Positions 62,870 through 64,000 of a stretch of DNA of 64,000 bases are shown piece by piece (position 1 is the first letter of the stretch; each line of letters begins with the position of its first letter). This DNA is from Roseobacter litoralis Och 149. Lineage in GTDB: Bacteria > Pseudomonadota > Alphaproteobacteria > Rhodobacterales > Rhodobacteraceae. The notes beneath the pieces are model-generated. The model had not been told where the DNA came from. It saw only the letters and a list, made by a program, of their open reading frames with translations, and searched no databases. The translations under genes were made by a program, and so were the position numbers. Location of the stretch: contig NC_015730.1 of the NCBI RefSeq assembly GCF_000154785.2, forward strand, positions 2,480,001 to 2,544,000, in the 5' to 3' direction.

Positions 62870-64000
62870 ATGATAAAATTCTCTGAGTTGAACCTCAATC
62901 CTAAAGTATTGAAGGCAATTGACGAAGCCGGGTACGAAACCCCCACCCCAATTCAAGCTGGTGCGATCCCCCCTGCTCTTGCAGGTCGTGATGTATTGGG
63001 GATTGCGCAAACCGGGACCGGTAAAACCGCCAGCTTCACGCTGCCGATGATTACCCTTTTGGCCCGTGGGCGCGCCCGCGCACGGATGCCGCGCAGTCTT
63101 GTGCTGTGCCCTACGCGTGAACTCGCGGCACAAGTTGCTGAAAACTTTGATACCTATACGAAACACCTCAAGCTCACCAAGGCACTGCTGATTGGTGGTG
63201 TGTCCTTTAAAGAACAGGACAAGCTGATTGATAAAGGTGTCGATGTCCTGATTGCGACGCCTGGGCGTTTGCTCGATCATTTCGAACGCGGCAAATTGCT
63301 GTTGACTGGCGTGCAGATCATGGTCGTGGACGAGGCGGACAGGATGCTTGATATGGGGTTCATTCCAGATATCGAACGTATCTTCAGCCTGACACCGTTT
63401 ACCCGCCAGACGCTGTTCTTTTCAGCCACCATGGCACCGGAAATTGAACGGATCACGAACACCTTCCTGTCCGCACCGGAACGGGTCGAAGTAGCGCGTC
63501 AGGCAACGGCCAGTGAAACCATTGAGCAAGGCGTGCTCAAGTTCAAAGCCTCTCGCAAAGATCGTGAAGGAACGGAAAAACGCAAGTTACTGCGCGCCCT
63601 GATTGATGCCGAAGGTGAAAAATGCACCAATGCCATCATCTTTTGCAACCGCAAAACGGACGTGGATATTGTCGCCAAGTCATTGAAGAAATACAATTAT
63701 GACGCGGCCCCTATTCACGGGGACTTGGACCAGAGCCAGCGAACACGCACGCTTGACGGGTTTCGCGACGGGTCCTTGAAATTTCTGATCGCCTCTGATG
63801 TGGCCGCACGCGGCCTTGATGTGCCTGCGGTCAGCCATGTGTTCAACTTCGACGTGCCCGGCCATGCCGAGGATTATGTCCACCGCATCGGTCGCACCGG
63901 ACGTGCCGGGCGTGACGGTAAGGCGATCATGATCTGCGTGCCGCGCGATGAGCGCAACCTCGAAGACATCGAGCGGCTTGTGCAGCGGGAAATACCGCGG
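62870..64000 (+). CDS. DEAD-box RNA helicase, RhlE-like (3' truncated)
   Basis: The first 377 codons of an ATP-dependent RNA helicase; the end lies outside the window. All motifs are present in order: TPIQAGAIPPAL (Q motif), AQTGTGKTASF (I), PTRELAAQV (Ia), ATPGRLLDHF (Ib), VDEADRMLDMGF (II), FSATM (III), AIIFCNRKTDVDIVAKSL (IV), IASDVAARGLDVPAV (V) and YVHRIGRTGRAGRDG (VI). It resembles the RhlE branch; roles include ribosome assembly and RNA turnover in the cold. The ATG at 62870 is preceded by TTACGGATACAT, a weak ribosome site. Confidence 0.93.
   Translation, partial: MIKFSELNLNPKVLKAIDEAGYETPTPIQAGAIPPALAGRDVLGIAQTGTGKTASFTLPMITLLARGRARARMPRSLVLCPTRELAAQVAENFDTYTKHLKLTKALLIGGVSFKEQDKLIDKGVDVLIATPGRLLDHFERGKLLLTGVQIMVVDEADRMLDMGFIPDIERIFSLTPFTRQTLFFSATMAPEIERITNTFLSAPERVEVARQATASETIEQGVLKFKASRKDREGTEKRKLLRALIDAEGEKCTNAIIFCNRKTDVDIVAKSLKKYNYDAAPIHGDLDQSQRTRTLDGFRDGSLKFLIASDVAARGLDVPAVSHVFNFDVPGHAEDYVHRIGRTGRAGRDGKAIMICVPRDERNLEDIERLVQREIPR

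Noticed and set aside
1..64000. tRNA, rRNA, CRISPR arrays or insertion sequences
   Set aside because: All gaps are short and were read by eye; none shows cloverleaf ends, regularly spaced repeats, or a transposase frame with terminal repeats.

Overview
The window is about 60% GC by eye and reads as chromosomal core DNA of a marine alphaproteobacterium of the Roseobacter/Rhodobacteraceae group. The signs are: a tandem GAAC-N7-GAAC LexA box in front of lexA; trpE lying apart from a trpG-trpD-ung-trpC-moaC-moeA operon; System I cytochrome c maturation genes (ccmE, ccmF, ccmH); a holin/N-acetylmuramidase pair of the type used for gene transfer agent (GTA) release in Rhodobacter; a fused 1,132-residue indolepyruvate ferredoxin oxidoreductase; and a VPLPA-CTERM surface protein. 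Genus and species cannot be fixed from the sequence alone. Coding density is very high, many genes overlap by 4 bp, and I see no rRNA, tRNA, CRISPR array, insertion sequence or prophage structural gene.

Layout. 0-6 kb (+): end of an unknown gene, an aminotransferase, then ppiD-like chaperone / trpE / aspartoacylase-like hydrolase. 6-10 kb: a membrane GGDEF-EAL protein converging on a divergent polysaccharide deacetylase. 10-15.7 kb (+): trpG-trpD-ung-trpC-moaC-moeA, then lexA with its own SOS promoter. 15.7-17.8 kb (-): comEC, overlapping lexA tail to tail. 17.9-21.3 kb (+): gltX, gltA and a small unknown gene. 21.3-32.6 kb (-): a PaaG-like isomerase, ccmH, ccmF, holin, muramidase, ccmE, argC, murI, an acyltransferase and indolepyruvate oxidoreductase. 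32.7-36.1 kb (+): a LysR regulator, a probable small RNA and purL. 36.2-38.4 kb (-): VWA/CoxE-like and MoxR ATPase pair. 38.6-54.3 kb (+): pyrC, pyrE, dnaB, DUF1194, alr, mlaE, mlaF, VPLPA-CTERM protein, radA, cvpA, purF, DUF1801, SDR, surE, pcm, nlpD-like. 54.4-56.8 kb (-): tatA-tatB-tatC-DUF815. 57-58 kb (+): a monooxygenase-like protein and its WYL regulator. 58-60.8 kb (-): SDR, then an ABC ATPase coupled to two Lin0512-family genes. 60.9-64 kb (+): prfC and a DEAD-box helicase cut by the window end.

Most genes are housekeeping: tryptophan, purine, pyrimidine and arginine synthesis, molybdopterin, peptidoglycan precursors, cytochrome c, Tat export, lipid asymmetry, replication and repair. 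The less ordinary parts are the GTA-type lysis cassette inside the ccm cluster with a CtrA-like site, the candidate small RNA before purL, three operator-like inverted repeats (before the PaaG-like gene, the WYL-regulator operon and indolepyruvate oxidoreductase), the orphan ABC ATPase/Lin0512 module, and a uracil-DNA glycosylase embedded in the trp operon. lexA, comEC and the lysis cassette all touch GTA biology in Rhodobacter, although no GTA head or tail genes lie here.
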